Shown: positions 6,223 through 7,494 of the stretch, piece by piece
How the letters are laid out: each line of letters opens with the position of its first letter
Position numbering within the stretch: the first letter of the stretch is position 1
DNA from: a bacterium HR41
GTDB taxonomy: Bacteria > Actinomycetota > Thermoleophilia > Solirubrobacterales > Thermoleophilaceae
Length of the DNA: 7,494 nt
NCBI GenBank assembly: GCA_002898855.1
Contig: BEIR01000052.1
Coordinates: forward strand, 1-7,494
Direction: 5' to 3'
The notes under the pieces: generated by a model
The model's input: the letters and a program-made list of their open reading frames with translations, nothing else
The model's database searches: none
What the model was told of the DNA's origin: nothing
Position numbers and translations under genes: made by a program

Positions 6223-7388
6223 GTCTGCGCCGCCGGGCGCTGGCCGTGCGCGACCGCTTGCGGCGGGGGCGCAGCGCGCTCGATCCGCGCGCGTCCTCGC
6301 CGGCGGATCCGCCGCCGTTGCCGCGGCCGGCGGATCCGCTCGTTCAGCTACGGCCCGCGGGCCCGCTCGCCAGCGCTGGCGGTTTGCGAACGCTATCCCT
6401 GGCGTTCGGTTGCGGCGGTCTTCTCGGTCTCGCGTCGCTGCTTGTCCCGCGCGCGCCCTCGTCGCGTGCATACGTTCTGCTCCCGCTGGCACTGGTCGCG
6501 CTGGCCCTCGGTCTCTACCTGTGGTTTCTGGCGCGGCGACCGCGGCCGCGATGGGTGACAGTCGCCGCGCTCGTGTCGGGCTGCGCACTGGTCGCTGCGG
6601 CGGTCGCGAACGACAGCGGTGCAAGCGCCTATGCGCTCTTCTTCGTCTGGCTGGTGATAGAGGCCGCGCTGCTGCTGCCGCCCGCGGCCGCGTTCGCGTA
6701 TTTCACCCTGACGGCCGCTGTGTACGCGCTCGCTCTGGCCCTCGCACCGCACACGGGCAGCGAGGCGCAGCGCTGGCTTTTGACCGTCGGCACGAGCGGG
6801 GTCGCCGGCTTCGTGGTGGGCCATTTGCGCGAGCGCACGCTGGCAGCGACAGCGCACCTGTCCGCCGCTGCCAACACCGACGCCCTTACAGGGCTACTCA
6901 ACCGCCGCGGCTTCGACGGGGTGCTCGAGCGCGAGCTGGAGCGCTCCCGCCGCAGCGGACGCCCCTTGAGCATCGCGCTCGGGGACGTCGACGGTCTCAA
7001 GGCGGTCAACGATGGCCTCGGCCACCAGGTCGGCGACCGAGCGATCGTGGCGATCGCGCACCTGCTGGTCGCGGCGACGCGGACGATCGACGTTTCGGCG
7101 CGCTTCGGCGGTGACGAGTTCGCGCTCGTTCTGCCCGAGGCCGACGCTGCCGGCGCGCGGGCGCTTGCCGAGCGCGTGCGCACGGAGGTCGCCGGTTCGT
7201 CCCTCGTGCCCGCGGGGATGACGATCAGTTTCGGGGTGGCTGAGGCGAGCGCCGGGCGAGCCACCGCCGAGGCGCTCGTAAGCGCCGCCGATAGAGCGCT
7301 CTACGACGCGAAAGCGGCCGGTGGCGACCGGACCGTCGTCGCCGGCGCCTCGGCCGGAGGGCCGTCCGCGCCTCTTGTTACAAAGTAG
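6219..7388 (+). CDS. Membrane GGDEF diguanylate cyclase
   Basis: A 389-residue protein. A basic, Pro/Arg-rich cytoplasmic N-terminus (1-55) is followed by about six membrane segments (57-202) and a GGDEF domain (about 215-377). Motifs: TDALTGLLNRRGF (220-232), metal site GDVDGLKAVND (255-265), intact GGDEF (297-301), and inhibitory-site RTID (288-291) five residues before it. It should be an active, product-inhibited diguanylate cyclase making c-di-GMP. The start GTG 6219 overlaps the upstream stop as GTGA and has GAGGG 7 nt before it; the frame is open further upstream, but that part is a shadow of the neighbour. Shared architecture (about six helices plus GGDEF) suggests the pair arose by duplication, with an HD-GYP gained or lost. 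No periplasmic or PAS/GAF sensor is visible, so any input would act through the membrane part. Confidence 0.93.
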   Translation: MSLRRRALAVRDRLRRGRSALDPRASSPADPPPLPRPADPLVQLRPAGPLASAGGLRTLSLAFGCGGLLGLASLLVPRAPSSRAYVLLPLALVALALGLYLWFLARRPRPRWVTVAALVSGCALVAAAVANDSGASAYALFFVWLVIEAALLLPPAAAFAYFTLTAAVYALALALAPHTGSEAQRWLLTVGTSGVAGFVVGHLRERTLAATAHLSAAANTDALTGLLNRRGFDGVLERELERSRRSGRPLSIALGDVDGLKAVNDGLGHQVGDRAIVAIAHLLVAATRTIDVSARFGGDEFALVLPEADAAGARALAERVRTEVAGSSLVPAGMTISFGVAEASAGRATAEALVSAADRALYDAKAAGGDRTVVAGASAGGPSAPLVTK

Positions 7389-7392
7389 TCAC
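7377..7392. promoter_or_regulatory. GTTAC-N6-GTCAC direct repeat, possible response-regulator site
   Basis: GTTAC (7377-7381) and GTCAC (7388-7392) are separated by 6 bp, an 11-bp period that places both on one face of the helix. ACAAAGT is repeated at 7380-7386 and 7391-7397. The element spans the stop codon of the GGDEF gene and is AT-rich for this window. GTnAC direct repeats of this type are bound by MtrA-like response regulators in other actinobacteria; binding here is inference. Confidence 0.4.
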
Positions 7393-7409
7393 AAAGTCGC
7401 GAAGTTCGG

Positions 7410-7415
7410 TAGCGT
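7410..7415 (+). promoter_or_regulatory. Possible -10 element of a gene beyond the window
   Basis: TAGCGT fits TANNNT and lies 17 bp after the second half of the GTnAC repeat, so that half would fall near -35. No ATG, GTG or TTG follows in 7416-7494, so a transcript would have a leader of at least about 70 nt. An imperfect stem (7418-7424 with 7432-7438, one mismatch) lies just downstream and lacks a U-tract. I see no gene in 7389-7494. Confidence 0.25.
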
Positions 7416-7494
7416 TCCGAGCGCAAGCGAAGCGCCCGAGCGCGCGCACTGACCAGGCCACACGCTCCGGCGGTTCGCTGCCATCTCTCGAAGC

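Noticed and set aside
7418..7438. Terminator after the second GGDEF gene
   Set aside because: The stem is imperfect (7 pairs with a mismatch) and no U-run follows.
7391..7440. Resemblance to the 3' half of a GEMM c-di-GMP riboswitch (CACAAAG..GGTAGC)
   Set aside because: The GCAAACC core and the GAAA-type tetraloop helix of the first half are missing, and no closing stem is evident. The match is too short to call, although it would have suited the neighbouring cyclases.

Overview
The window is very GC-rich, with strongly G/C-biased third codon positions. It reads as chromosomal DNA of a high-GC actinobacterium. The order tsaC - glyA - wecA-like resembles the actinobacterial prmC-tsaC-wecA neighbourhood that usually leads into the ATP synthase operon. 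A deep-branching actinobacterium of the Thermoleophilia type is a plausible guess, but nothing here proves the taxon.

Layout. (1) 1-2887, plus strand, housekeeping: the 3' end of a TsaC/YrdC-type tRNA threonylcarbamoylation gene, a complete serine hydroxymethyltransferase (glyA), and a WecA/TagO-like polyprenyl-phosphate sugar-1-phosphate transferase that would start a lipid-linked cell-surface glycan. (2) 2736-4323, minus strand: an Rv2578c-type radical SAM protein (Cx3Cx2C cluster) and, upstream of it, a complete YjbQ/UPF0047 protein. The radical SAM frame runs 152 bp into the convergent wecA-like gene. (3) 4324-4572: a 249-bp divergent intergenic region with a 25-bp tandem repeat and a hairpin. 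(4) 4573-7388, plus strand: two cyclic-di-GMP signalling genes in a coupled pair. The first is a membrane GGDEF-HD-GYP protein, whose HD-GYP domain departs from consensus at conserved positions. The second is a membrane GGDEF protein that starts inside the first gene's stop codon. (5) 7389-7494: non-coding, probably the upstream region of a gene beyond the window, with a GTTAC-N6-GTCAC direct repeat and a -10-like hexamer.

How the parts work together: TsaC (translation fidelity), GlyA (one-carbon units) and the WecA-like enzyme (envelope glycan) are core functions that sit together by conserved synteny rather than as a pathway. The two GGDEF proteins form the only clear functional unit. Both keep the active-site and inhibitory-site motifs, so the pair should make c-di-GMP at the membrane; hydrolysis by the first protein's HD-GYP domain is uncertain. 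At three genes (glyA, wecA-like, yjbQ) a TANNNT hexamer lies 7-8 nt before the start codon; at glyA and yjbQ there is no well-placed Shine-Dalgarno. This suggests leaderless transcription. I found no mobile element, CRISPR array, RNA gene or wholly new system. The points most worth a second look are the variant HD-GYP domain, the antisense gene overlap, the leaderless-promoter pattern and the terminal direct repeat.
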